From JBNKZU01 sp050301795 (GTDB taxonomy: Bacteria; Pseudomonadota; Gammaproteobacteria; Thiohalomonadales; Thiohalomonadaceae), in the NCBI GenBank assembly GCA_050301795.1, contig JBNKZU010000027.1, forward strand, positions 1 through 48,362: 48,362 nucleotides of DNA. Reading direction: 5' to 3'. Positions within the stretch are counted from its first letter, which is position 1, and every line of letters begins with the position of its first letter. This document shows, piece by piece, positions 15,242 through 23,833 of the stretch. The notes under the pieces were generated by a model that saw only the letters and a list, made by a program, of their open reading frames with translations, did no database searches and had not been told where the DNA came from. A program made the position numbers and the translations under genes.

Positions 15242-17197
15242 ATGAATATTGATAACACCAGAAAACAGGCGATAGAACATTTCCAGGCGGGAAGACTCAT
15301 GGAGGCGATCACAACCCAGCTAGGTGTGATCAATGCAACAAAAGATTCGCCAGAGATCACCGACTTTCATCAGATCTCCTTTATTCTCTACGCCCTTAAC
15401 GATTTTCCTGCGATCATCCAGTTCCTCAGTCATGCCCTGACACTATGGCCTGATGATTATGATCTCTTAAAGAATATCGGGATTGCCTATAACCGGGTTA
15501 CTGAATACAACAAAGCCAATGAACTCTTCCTGAAGGCCTTATCCATAAAGAATGATGATGTTGTTCTCTACGACGCTCTGGCATCAAACGCTTACTCAAT
15601 GGGAAATTCTGAGGCTGCCATTAAATATGGTGAGCAATCATTAGTATTAAAAAACAGCTATTACTCAACCACTCCATTAAAACTGAATGCCGCACAACAA
15701 GCCAACAACACAAAGAATGTCATCGCCTTCTCGCTTTGGGGTGATCATGAAAAGTATACCTCGACTGCGATAAACAACGCCCGCCTGGTCGACCAGATCT
15801 ATCCTGGTTGGGAGGCACGTTTCTATATTGACTCGACTGTCTCTGAAACCGTGCGTAGCCAACTGCTTGCTACTGGTGCAACCCTGATCATGATGCCGGA
15901 TCAGACCCGGTTATACGAAGGGCTATTCTGGCGCTTTAAGGTTGCCTGCGATCCTTCGGTAAACCATTTCCTTATCCGTGATGCTGACAGCCTTATCAAT
16001 ATCCGTGAGGCCGTTGCTGTCAATGAGTGGCTGAGTAGTGATAAGTCCTTTCATATCATGCGTGACTGGTACACACATACTGAACTGATTCTGGCCGGAA
16101 TGTGGGGTGGCAAGGCTTGCGTCCTGCCTCCATTTGAGAGTTACATCAACGCTTATCTTGAGTCCCCAACAAAGACCAGAAACTGTGATCAGTTTTTCTT
16201 AAAAGAGATCATATGGCCAGCCATTCGTCGTGATTGCCTTATCCATGACCGCCTTTTCAGGGTTCTGGATGCCAAACCCTTTCCTGCCAATACAGAGTTA
16301 CCGGGAAACAGGCACGTTGGACAGAATGAGGCGGTTAATCTGATAAAGTCAGGCGCCATTATCAGTGATCCCGACACCACACCAGAGTGGAAATTGAGAG
16401 AGCGATTAATATTCACCATTACAACCGGACGTTCCGGTACGCAATATCTAACCGAGCTACTTAAGCTTAACCTGAAGGATGCTGAGGTTTATCACGAACG
16501 TATGTCCTATATCGGCAATGGGAAGAGCTCACCGGATCTATCTCATTTCACCAGATTTAACACCCTTGGAAACACGCTTGATGTTCAATCATTCTGGAAG
16601 CAGAAGCTGGCAGGAATATCTTACGGGACATCATCAACCTATGCTGAACTGTCTCACTATCTGACCAAGGCTGGTCTGCTGGAGAACATTAACCTTATCG
16701 ATCCTTCAATATCGATCGATATCATCATCCTAAAAAGAGATGTACTCGATATTGCCTGGAGCTACGCCAATCGTTTTGAGTTTACCAACAATGGCTACAC
16801 CTGGTTATTTGCGCTTGATCCTCAATATCCTCGAAACATTATTGATTACACACCCTATAAACAACATGGCGCATTTGGTAGTTGTGTCTGGTACGCCCAT
16901 GAAATGGGCGCAAGAGCCGAATACTACAAACTGATACTGAAACACCAAAATGTCAGACTACATGAATACCAGCTTTCAGATATCTCCAATCAGCCAGGCG
17001 CTCATCATCTACTGAACTCGATAAGTGAGAATCGTGCCTTAAACGAGATTGTGATCCCACCAAAACAGAACTCGTCCAAACAGTGGTATTTCAATAACGA
17101 GGTAAAGGATCAAATCAGACAGATTGTTGATAGTACGACTATCGATCTGAAAACTGCTGCCCAAGCCTATATTGATAGTGGAAAAAGTCTGGGTTAG
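15242..17197 (+). CDS. TPR / glycosyltransferase-like / sulfotransferase fusion protein
   Basis: The 651-residue cytoplasmic protein has three parts. Residues 1 to about 150 form tetratricopeptide helices (ALTLWPDDYDLLKNIGIAY and two further units). Residues about 160-370 look like a nucleotide-sugar transferase with the Asp-containing motif LIRDADSL near 245 and NCDQFFLKE near 317. Residues about 390-650 are a PAPS-dependent sulfotransferase with the 5'-phosphosulfate loop TTGRSGTQYL and the 3'-phosphate site IIILKRDVLDIAWSY. It may glycosylate and sulfate a surface polymer, or sulfate a glycosylated protein held by the TPRs. The start has only a weak ribosome-binding site. It is convergent with another TPR-sulfotransferase. 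The GT assignment is from motif only. Confidence 0.7.
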   Translation: MNIDNTRKQAIEHFQAGRLMEAITTQLGVINATKDSPEITDFHQISFILYALNDFPAIIQFLSHALTLWPDDYDLLKNIGIAYNRVTEYNKANELFLKALSIKNDDVVLYDALASNAYSMGNSEAAIKYGEQSLVLKNSYYSTTPLKLNAAQQANNTKNVIAFSLWGDHEKYTSTAINNARLVDQIYPGWEARFYIDSTVSETVRSQLLATGATLIMMPDQTRLYEGLFWRFKVACDPSVNHFLIRDADSLINIREAVAVNEWLSSDKSFHIMRDWYTHTELILAGMWGGKACVLPPFESYINAYLESPTKTRNCDQFFLKEIIWPAIRRDCLIHDRLFRVLDAKPFPANTELPGNRHVGQNEAVNLIKSGAIISDPDTTPEWKLRERLIFTITTGRSGTQYLTELLKLNLKDAEVYHERMSYIGNGKSSPDLSHFTRFNTLGNTLDVQSFWKQKLAGISYGTSSTYAELSHYLTKAGLLENINLIDPSISIDIIILKRDVLDIAWSYANRFEFTNNGYTWLFALDPQYPRNIIDYTPYKQHGAFGSCVWYAHEMGARAEYYKLILKHQNVRLHEYQLSDISNQPGAHHLLNSISENRALNEIVIPPKQNSSKQWYFNNEVKDQIRQIVDSTTIDLKTAAQAYIDSGKSLG

Positions 17198-17229
17198 AGA
17201 TATCAATCAGAACAGCGTATCAATTTGAA

Positions 17230-18567
17230 TTATTCGTTATTGAGTTTAGCGATTAATGGCTGGATATGTGCCTTATAGTGCTCCCATCGCTTAACTGAGC
17301 TTTTATAGAGCGGCCTCCTGACCTGATGCTTACTTGCAGTTGTAACATTTCGTTTACTTTTATAGAAAGCCAAACACTGCTCCTCCCATTCGAGATTGCA
17401 ATAGTCCAGCAGATCTCTTGTTACTTGCTGTTGGTTCTCAATCAATGCTTCATAGGAGAGCGTATGGATCCTTCCCGGATAGATCCTCTGCCAATGACGC
17501 ATTAGATCAGTGTAATCATTATAATAGGCAGCCAGAGACTCCAGGCTGTTTGTATAGTAATGACCGCGTGCAAAATTGTTGAAATAACAGGAGAGGCAGT
17601 TATCAAGCGGATCTCTTTGGGTATGGATTATCTTTGCATTCGGAAAGATCTGTAAAATCAAACCAACACGCAGGAAGTTACTTGGGTTTTTATCGACAAC
17701 CCGACGGCTGTTGCCTGAGATCTGACTTAACCTTTGTAGATACGATTGACCATACCCGAGTAGATCCTGATCAACCACCTCAGTCAAAAACTGCGGATAG
17801 GGAAATCTATTCTTTGTACGGTTAATTAGCGCACCAATCATTAAATTGATATCGGCCAGCTCTCCTGCTCCAAAAACCTGACTGTGGCTAGCGAGGATCT
17901 GCTCAACTAACGAGGTTCCAGAACGCGGCATTCCGACAATAAATATTGGTGTATGACTATATAGCCCAAACTCACGATGAGTGTTGACCCACTTATCATC
18001 AAAGAAGCGGATGATCTCCTGCGTCAGGTTGCTATTCCCAACCTTATCGTAGTGTCCGCTTTTTAGCGTATTCCCTTTTTGATAGTGGTCAAAGGCCTGA
18101 TCATACTCTTTTGAATCCTCATAAATCTTTGCTGCCGCAAAATGGAGATAGACCTTTTGATCAGCTGTTGTGGTCTCGCTGTTTAGCTGCGCCTTGATTC
18201 TGTTTAACAGATCAGGTTCTTGACCACACTCTTTAGACTCGGTTAAACCCTGATAGGCTTCGGCATAATCGGGCTTAAGCGCGATTGCCTTTTCAAAGTG
18301 TTTTGACGCCTTTTGTGACTCACCATAACGTGCATAGATCCCTGCGATATTGTAGTTAAACTCTGGATTATCCGGCTGCAATAACAGAGATCTCTCCATG
18401 TAGGAGAGTCCCAGTGACATATTATTCTGCGATGCGATAACACCCAGGTAGTGGAGTGCCCTGGGATTGTCAGGATCAGATGCGAGGATCTCCTGATATA
18501 GCTGTTGAGCCTTCTGGAGATCTCCCTGGTTATGAGCGTTTACAGCTTCTTTTAAGATCGCTTGCAT
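17230..18567 (-). CDS. TPR-containing sulfotransferase
   Basis: The 445-residue protein begins with about four TPR-like units (residues 1-115, including YQEILASDPDNPRALHYLG). It continues with a sulfotransferase domain. The 5'-phosphosulfate loop is IFIVGMPRSGTSLVEQ (residues about 210-225), and the 3'-phosphate-binding block is KIIHTQRDPLDNCLSCY near residue 315. It transfers sulfonate from PAPS to a carbohydrate, lipid or Tyr acceptor; the acceptor is unknown. Its start is 14 bases after iorB, so it is probably the last gene of the paaK-iorA-iorB transcript, although metabolically unrelated. The domain is intact, with a C-terminal KSSVKRWEHY block common in this group. Confidence 0.85.
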   Translation of the reverse strand: MQAILKEAVNAHNQGDLQKAQQLYQEILASDPDNPRALHYLGVIASQNNMSLGLSYMERSLLLQPDNPEFNYNIAGIYARYGESQKASKHFEKAIALKPDYAEAYQGLTESKECGQEPDLLNRIKAQLNSETTTADQKVYLHFAAAKIYEDSKEYDQAFDHYQKGNTLKSGHYDKVGNSNLTQEIIRFFDDKWVNTHREFGLYSHTPIFIVGMPRSGTSLVEQILASHSQVFGAGELADINLMIGALINRTKNRFPYPQFLTEVVDQDLLGYGQSYLQRLSQISGNSRRVVDKNPSNFLRVGLILQIFPNAKIIHTQRDPLDNCLSCYFNNFARGHYYTNSLESLAAYYNDYTDLMRHWQRIYPGRIHTLSYEALIENQQQVTRDLLDYCNLEWEEQCLAFYKSKRNVTTASKHQVRRPLYKSSVKRWEHYKAHIQPLIAKLNNE

Positions 18568-18581
18568 ACACGTTTAATAGA

Positions 18582-19190
18582 CTACTGTTTCATTCCACCA
18601 ATCTTTCGTCCTGCGTCAAACGCCTTTTCATTGATCTCAACCAACTTGGGTTTCTTGGCTCGAAAGCGATCAACGATCTCACTTTTCAAAACCTCGGCAG
18701 GAAAAGGAAGATAGTCAGAGATCGCACCCAACATTACGGTATTCACCAATCTGAAGTTACCCAGTTGACGCGCGATCTCTCCTGCATCAAAAGCATGAAC
18801 ATTCATTCCGGCATTCTCCATGGTTGCGACCGGGTCTTCTGGGTAGTCAAATAACCCTAGGCTGACCACTGGCGGCTCCTGTGGTTGTCGATTCACCATC
18901 GCAATCCCACTTGGACGCATCCACTGTATCCAGCGTAGCGCCTCAGCCGGTTCAAAGCCGACAATAATATCGGCCTCCCCTTCTGAGATAGCCGGAGATA
19001 GAACCCTGTCGCCAAAACGCACATGTGATGTAACGACACCGCCACGTTGTGCCATTCCTGCAACTTCTGTCTTTTTAACATCCATGCCCTGATTAATTGC
19101 CGCTTGCGATAGCACCTCAGCCGCAGTCATCACACCTTGCCCGCCAATGCCAACAACCAATATATTTGTAACCTTGTTATCACTCATCAT
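18582..19190 (-). CDS. iorB: Indolepyruvate ferredoxin oxidoreductase, beta subunit
   Basis: The 202-residue protein is the gamma-type pyruvate/ketoisovalerate oxidoreductase domain. It has ILVVGIGGQGVMTAAEVLSQ at the N-terminus and GMAQRGGVVTSHVRFG near residue 47. With IorA it oxidatively decarboxylates aryl-pyruvates (indolepyruvate, phenylpyruvate, hydroxyphenylpyruvate) to aryl-acetyl-CoA using ferredoxin. It starts 13 bases after iorA. Anaerobes use this enzyme in aromatic amino acid catabolism, and an archaeal-style function in reverse is also possible. The ATG-ATG start leaves a one-codon ambiguity. Confidence 0.93.
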   Translation of the reverse strand: MMSDNKVTNILVVGIGGQGVMTAAEVLSQAAINQGMDVKKTEVAGMAQRGGVVTSHVRFGDRVLSPAISEGEADIIVGFEPAEALRWIQWMRPSGIAMVNRQPQEPPVVSLGLFDYPEDPVATMENAGMNVHAFDAGEIARQLGNFRLVNTVMLGAISDYLPFPAEVLKSEIVDRFRAKKPKLVEINEKAFDAGRKIGGMKQ

Positions 19191-19203
19191 CTTTCTCTAT
19201 TTG

Positions 19204-21090
19204 TTATTGGCGAACAAAGCCTTCAAGAGGAACAATTGCATTCGGAGCACAGGTGTTAGGGCAAAGATCACATCCGGTACACGCCATGTGGTCAATCTTC
19301 ACAAAGGCTAACTCCTTCTCCTTGCCATTGGGCTTAACCACCGTTTCACGACGTGTCACCGAAATCGCAGGGCACCCGACATCCAGACAGTTACTACAGC
19401 CTGTACACTTCTCTTCATCAACGGTTAACGGTGGTTTTGAACCATAAAAATCAACGAGAACACAGGGCTGATTGGTAATGATCACCGAAGGTTCATTGAT
19501 CTTGGTCTCTTCTCGTAGCGCCTTAAACAGCGTTGGAAGTTCATACGGATTTACTTCAACAATCCGCTCCTTCTTAATCCCCAAGGATTCACACAACATT
19601 CTAAAGTTAACACGCGGAGTCTCTTCTCCATGGAGATTACGACCACTACCCGGATTATCCTGCCCACCTGTCATGCCAACCGCTCGGTTATCCAGAAGCA
19701 GGATCGTGACATTCCCACGGTTATAAGTAATATCAAGCAGACCCTGCATACCCATGTGCATAAAGGTCGAATCACCAATAACCCCGATAACCTTCTTGTT
19801 CTCATCTACCGCAGTACGACCTTTATCGATACCGAGTGCAACACTCATTGACGCACCCATGCAGATGGTTGTATCAAGCGCGTTCCAGGGATGACCGGCT
19901 CCAAGGGTATAACAACCAATATCACCAGAGATGATCGTATTCTTAATATGAGACAGACAATAGTAGATACCGAGGTGGGGGCAGGCGACACACATTGTTG
20001 GAGGACGAGGGAAGATCTCTTTTGCTGCATCCTTAACCGTTTGGATATCAACTGAAGCTGTCTGCGTCGAAGCAGAATCCTCTACCGATATCGGCTCAAC
20101 CCCAGTAAGCGAGAATAACGCTTTTCTCAGTACGTTTGGTGACAGTTCACCCTCCATTGGCAACAGTGCTTTACCAATAACATCAACGCCCGCTGCCTTC
20201 ATCTCACGTTCAATCAGTGGCTCAACCTCTTCAACCACGACCACCTTATCAACCGTATTTGCAAAGTTTCGAAGCATCTCCATCGGTAGTGGATAACTCA
20301 TACCCAGCTTAAGCACTGGAGCATTTGGAAAGGTTTCCTGTACATGATAGAAGGTTGGGCCTGAGGTTATATATCCAATCGAGGAGTCACTCCCTTCCAC
20401 TATATAATTCAGCGTTACTTCTTCTGAGAAGGCTTTTAGTTTCTCTTCTCGCTCAAACATTATCGGTATGCGGAGCTTCGCATTACCTGGCACCATAACC
20501 TTACTGGCGGGGTCTTTAACAAAGCCGCTCTTCGGAACAAATTCTGTGCGCTCTGTAGGAACAACAACACCCTTCACATGACAAACACGTGTTGTTAATC
20601 GCAAAATGACAGGGGTATTAAACTGTTCAGACAGTTCAAATCCATATCGCGTCATCTCATACGCTTCCTGAGAATCTGCCGCCTCAAGCATTGGCACATG
20701 CGCAAAGCGACCCCAGTGTCTTGAGTCCTGCTCATTTTGTGAAGATGATAGTCCGACATCATCTGCAACCACGATCAACAAGCCACCGCCTACACCGACC
20801 AGGGTTTGTGTCATGAGTGCATCAGAGGCGACATTCAAACCAACGTGCTTCATTGCACACATTGAACGGCTTCCTGCTAAAGATGCCCCGATTGCAACTT
20901 CCAGTGAAACCTTCTCGTTAACCGACCATTCGGTATAAAGATCGTAATTTGCTGCATACTCTAATATTTCAGTCGATGGTGTACCGGGATAAGCCGCAGC
21001 AACAGCGCATCCTGCATCATAAGCGCCACGGGCAACCGCTTCGTTACCAGACATAAAATATCGTTCTAATTCTGGGTTTGTACTATTCAA
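19204..21090 (-). CDS. iorA: Indolepyruvate ferredoxin oxidoreductase, alpha subunit
   Basis: The large subunit has an N-terminal pyrimidine domain (MSGNEAVARGAYDAG, then AAYPGTPSTEI), a central TPP-binding part (CVACPHLGIYY, SGDIGCYTLG and GVIGDSTFMH) and two C-terminal 4Fe-4S motifs (CTGCSNCLDVGCP and CTGCDLCPNTC). It makes the TPP-bound intermediate of aryl-pyruvate oxidation and passes electrons to ferredoxin. The TTG at 21090 was preferred because a GAGG site precedes it and an in-frame TTG at 21129 lies inside a strong hairpin. With that start the protein is 628 residues. paaK lies upstream and iorB downstream on the same strand. Confidence 0.95.
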   Translation of the reverse strand: MNSTNPELERYFMSGNEAVARGAYDAGCAVAAAYPGTPSTEILEYAANYDLYTEWSVNEKVSLEVAIGASLAGSRSMCAMKHVGLNVASDALMTQTLVGVGGGLLIVVADDVGLSSSQNEQDSRHWGRFAHVPMLEAADSQEAYEMTRYGFELSEQFNTPVILRLTTRVCHVKGVVVPTERTEFVPKSGFVKDPASKVMVPGNAKLRIPIMFEREEKLKAFSEEVTLNYIVEGSDSSIGYITSGPTFYHVQETFPNAPVLKLGMSYPLPMEMLRNFANTVDKVVVVEEVEPLIEREMKAAGVDVIGKALLPMEGELSPNVLRKALFSLTGVEPISVEDSASTQTASVDIQTVKDAAKEIFPRPPTMCVACPHLGIYYCLSHIKNTIISGDIGCYTLGAGHPWNALDTTICMGASMSVALGIDKGRTAVDENKKVIGVIGDSTFMHMGMQGLLDITYNRGNVTILLLDNRAVGMTGGQDNPGSGRNLHGEETPRVNFRMLCESLGIKKERIVEVNPYELPTLFKALREETKINEPSVIITNQPCVLVDFYGSKPPLTVDEEKCTGCSNCLDVGCPAISVTRRETVVKPNGKEKELAFVKIDHMACTGCDLCPNTCAPNAIVPLEGFVRQ

Positions 21091-21118
21091 AACTAATACC
21101 TCATTAGGATGGGTTTCA

Positions 21119-21178
21119 CAAAGGCACAAAACACTAAAAGCAATCGCGTGATAACCCTCAGCGATTGTTGTGCCTTTG
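21119..21178 (-). promoter_or_regulatory. Long RNA hairpin in the paaK-iorA gap
   Basis: On the transcribed strand CAAAGGCACAA pairs with TTGTGCCTTTG (11 bp). Inside it CAATCGC pairs with GCGATTG (7 bp), with an 11-base bulge on one side and a 13-base loop. No T run follows, so it looks more like an mRNA processing or attenuating structure than a simple terminator. It begins 14 bases after the paaK stop. Confidence 0.55.
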
Positions 21179-21192
21179 CGAGAAGCGTATCG

Positions 21193-22491
21193 CTATTTAC
21201 GATGATCGATAACCCGAACCGCCTTCCCTTGCGATCTCGGAACTCCTCCGACCGGTTTCACATACACATGACAAGAGACTCCGACAAGATCTTTAATATC
21301 GTGAGCAACCTTTTGGGCTACCCGATTCATCGCCTCATCGCCCTGTTTTGCCAACTCTGGGGATGCTTCGATATTGACATGCATCGTATCCATATTTCCA
21401 TCACGGAAAACCTCTAGTTGGTAGAACGGGCTTAATGATTCGGTTTTAACAAGCACTGCTTCAATTTGAGATGGATAGACGTTTACACCACGGATGATCA
21501 GCATGTCGTCGGTTCGGCCTGTGATCCGTTTCATACGCACATGGGTTCTGCCGCAACGACAAGGCGTCGCATCAAGTACCGAGATATCCTTTGTGCGATA
21601 TCGCAGGATCGGGAAGGCCTCTTTGGTTAGTGATGTAAAGACCAACTCGCCCTGCTCCCCATAGGGTAATGGCTCTCCGCTGTCAGGATCGATACACTCA
21701 ACAAAGAAGTGATCCTCCCAAATGTGTAGCCCCTGTTTTGCCTCAATACACTCCACAGACACACCAGGGCCAATAATCTCTGAAAGTCCATAAATATCAA
21801 TGGCGTCAATTCCAAGGCGCTCTTCAATCTGTGCACGCATCTCTTCAGTCCACGGCTCAGCACCAAAGATCCCGACCTTCAACGGCAATGACTTGATATC
21901 CACACCCTCTGACTCTGCCTCTTCGGCAATATTGAGCGCATAAGATGGCGTACAACCGAGTCCGTCTGGCGCAAAATCTTGGATCAGCATCACCTGTTTT
22001 TGAGTCTGCCCCCCCGACATCGGTGTAATCATGCAACCAAGTCGCTCAGCCCCTTGATGGAAGCCCAACCCTCCGGTAAAGAGTCCATAACCATAGGCAT
22101 TGTGGAAGCGCTCACCCCGATTCATTCCGGCAGCGGAGAGCGAGCGCGCCATCAGGTCTGACCACATATTGATATCGTTTAAGGTATATCCAACTACTGT
22201 AGGCTTTCCGGTCGTCCCAGATGAGGCATGAACACGCGCAAGTTCGGTAGTCGGCTTTGCAAACATCCCGAATGGGTAGTTCTGACGAAGATGATCCTTC
22301 TCGGTAAACGGGAGCTTACGAATATCGGCGAGTGTTTTGATATCTTCCGGTTTAACGCCGACAGCATCCATCGCCTCTTTATAGTGGGAAACATTGTGAT
22401 AACAGCGCTCAACGGTTTGCTGAAGACGCGCAAGCTGCAACACCTCCAGATCCTCTCGCGACATGGTCTCGACATCTTTATGTAAAATCAT
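21193..22491 (-). CDS. paaK: Phenylacetate-CoA ligase
   Basis: The 432-residue adenylate-forming enzyme activates phenylacetate or a related aryl-acetate with ATP and CoA. Family blocks are the P-loop-like VHASSGTTGKPTVVGYT near residue 90, YGLSEIIGPGVSVEC near 235, and the C-terminal domain entry ITGRTDDMLIIRGVNVYPSQIE near 330 with the hinge Asp. The length matches PaaK proteins. A GGAG site lies six bases before the ATG. It precedes iorA, and the two may supply the same aryl-acetyl-CoA from acids and from amino acid-derived keto acids. A Paa ring-epoxidation system is not in the window, so the downstream fate of the CoA ester is unknown. Confidence 0.95.
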   Translation of the reverse strand: MILHKDVETMSREDLEVLQLARLQQTVERCYHNVSHYKEAMDAVGVKPEDIKTLADIRKLPFTEKDHLRQNYPFGMFAKPTTELARVHASSGTTGKPTVVGYTLNDINMWSDLMARSLSAAGMNRGERFHNAYGYGLFTGGLGFHQGAERLGCMITPMSGGQTQKQVMLIQDFAPDGLGCTPSYALNIAEEAESEGVDIKSLPLKVGIFGAEPWTEEMRAQIEERLGIDAIDIYGLSEIIGPGVSVECIEAKQGLHIWEDHFFVECIDPDSGEPLPYGEQGELVFTSLTKEAFPILRYRTKDISVLDATPCRCGRTHVRMKRITGRTDDMLIIRGVNVYPSQIEAVLVKTESLSPFYQLEVFRDGNMDTMHVNIEASPELAKQGDEAMNRVAQKVAHDIKDLVGVSCHVYVKPVGGVPRSQGKAVRVIDHRK

Positions 22492-22822
22492 CGACTACTC
22501 CCAGAAAAGTTTTTTTTCAGATATGGAAACCTGTTTCAGGGCTAGACCCATTTATTATTCTTTCTCACATCCGACTATTGAAATCACGACATATCCTCCT
22601 GACGATTCTAATCAATCACGAGGGTTGCGTGTACTCACAATCCTCATAATTGTCCCCAAATGCAGCCTCAGGGAATATACGGAAAGTATCCCATAAAACT
22701 TACTTTATTGCCTGTTTCTGAAATAGAGATGTTATCGGTATGAATATGCCGAAATAGGAATATGATTTTTGAATGGCGTTAATTTAAAACACACTTTAGA
22801 GCGATATTTACAATATATAACT
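22492..22822. other. 331-base intergenic region between paaK and luxR
   Basis: The region should carry the paaK promoter on the minus strand and the 3' end of the luxR transcript. It is A/T-rich, with T8 near its left edge. A short palindrome CCTG-TTT-CAGG occurs near 22530, but the 10-base spacing of a lux box is absent. No gene is supported in either strand and no strong terminator was found. Confidence 0.5.
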
Positions 22823-23551
22823 TCAGCAAACAAGCCCTAACAAGGCCGCCTTAACCGCTGCCGCTGTTCGATTGGTAACATTCAGTTTTTCCGTCGCATT
22901 ATTGATATGAAAATTAACCGTTCGTTCGGAAATACCGATAATCTCGGCAATCTCCCATGAGGTTTTCCCATCAGCCGTCCATTGCAGCACTAAGATCTCA
23001 CGCTGTGTTAGTTGTGGCGAGGTTTGTGGCTCCCTACAGGAGATGCACTTGGACAGGCCGAGATGAGCCATATGTGCAATCCATGTCATTCTTAATCCTT
23101 TATTGTGGAGCTCTTTTTTTGTCAGGGAATTATGTGATCGCGCCAGTGTAAATATTCCCGTAATGCCAGAGGCATCTCGATACGATTGTGTCCAACCAAA
23201 TCGTAATCCGGATAAACACGCTGCATGTCTTAGATCCTTGTCAACACTGTAAATCTCATCTGACCATACAAGAGGTAATGATGAACGCACTCCGTGCTGA
23301 ATCGTTGGATCGACCGCGATGAAATTTTTCTCCTCATATATCTGTTGCCACTGCGTTGGATAGTTATTGAGGGAGGTTGTCTCTGGTCGCGAGAGGGGAA
23401 ACGGACTACGAAAAGTATACGCACAATATTCAAAACCCAACTGCTTTGTTTCTCTAAGAAGGGTATCAAATACCCCCTTTTCACACTCTTCCTGATTGGC
23501 ACAATTTATAGTGCGTAATGCCTTCAGTTGCTCCTCCTGCCAGTACTTCAC
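22823..23551 (-). CDS. LuxR-family regulator with autoinducer-binding domain (LuxR solo)
   Basis: The 242-residue protein has an N-terminal acyl-homoserine-lactone-type domain. The conserved residues Trp and Tyr in QWQQIYEEKNF, Asp-Pro in AVDPTIQHG, Trp in PLVWSDEI and Gly in the SGITGIFTLAR strand are present. The C-terminal LuxR helix-turn-helix spans residues about 177-240 (TQREILVLQWTADGKTSWEIA and SERTVNFHINNATEKL). No luxI synthase is nearby, so it is a solo that may sense an exogenous or unusual signal. It starts at GTG. It is divergent from the DGC gene and upstream of paaK on the same strand, so either could be its target. A lux-box-like palindrome lies upstream. Confidence 0.88.
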   Translation of the reverse strand: MKYWQEEQLKALRTINCANQEECEKGVFDTLLRETKQLGFEYCAYTFRSPFPLSRPETTSLNNYPTQWQQIYEEKNFIAVDPTIQHGVRSSLPLVWSDEIYSVDKDLRHAACLSGLRFGWTQSYRDASGITGIFTLARSHNSLTKKELHNKGLRMTWIAHMAHLGLSKCISCREPQTSPQLTQREILVLQWTADGKTSWEIAEIIGISERTVNFHINNATEKLNVTNRTAAAVKAALLGLVC

Positions 23552-23629
23552 TGCTTTTTCACCCCTAATAACCTGTTTGACCCACTATGGCTCAGGCCAT
23601 ACAGGATCGCATGTTAGTTCAGAAGTCAT

Positions 23630-23649
23630 CCCTGTTAGAAATGACAGTT
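23630..23649. promoter_or_regulatory. Candidate lux box (CTG-N10-CAG)
   Basis: CCCTGTTAGAAATGACAGTT has CTGT and ACAG arms with the exact 10-base spacing between CTG and CAG expected for LuxR-type operators. It lies 79 bases before the luxR start, in the 282-base divergent gap with the DGC gene. The inner bases are only partly symmetric, so it could be chance. Confidence 0.35.
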
Positions 23650-23833
23650 ATTTACCCCGTACAAAATAGATTAGATTTTCATCATGAGATCACACCATTC
23701 ATCAGGATAGAGCATACATCGATCAATACGAGACAAACCATAACGATCGGCATGGAAAAACGAGCTTTGTACCTTGTCATTTAATAACAGTCCATTGAAG
23801 TTGGGCTTACCTATCATAAAGAGGAGATAGACG

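Noticed and set aside
22520..22545. Palindrome CCTG-TTT-CAGG as a lux box for paaK
   Set aside because: The CTG to CAG spacing is 3, not 10, so it does not fit a LuxR operator.
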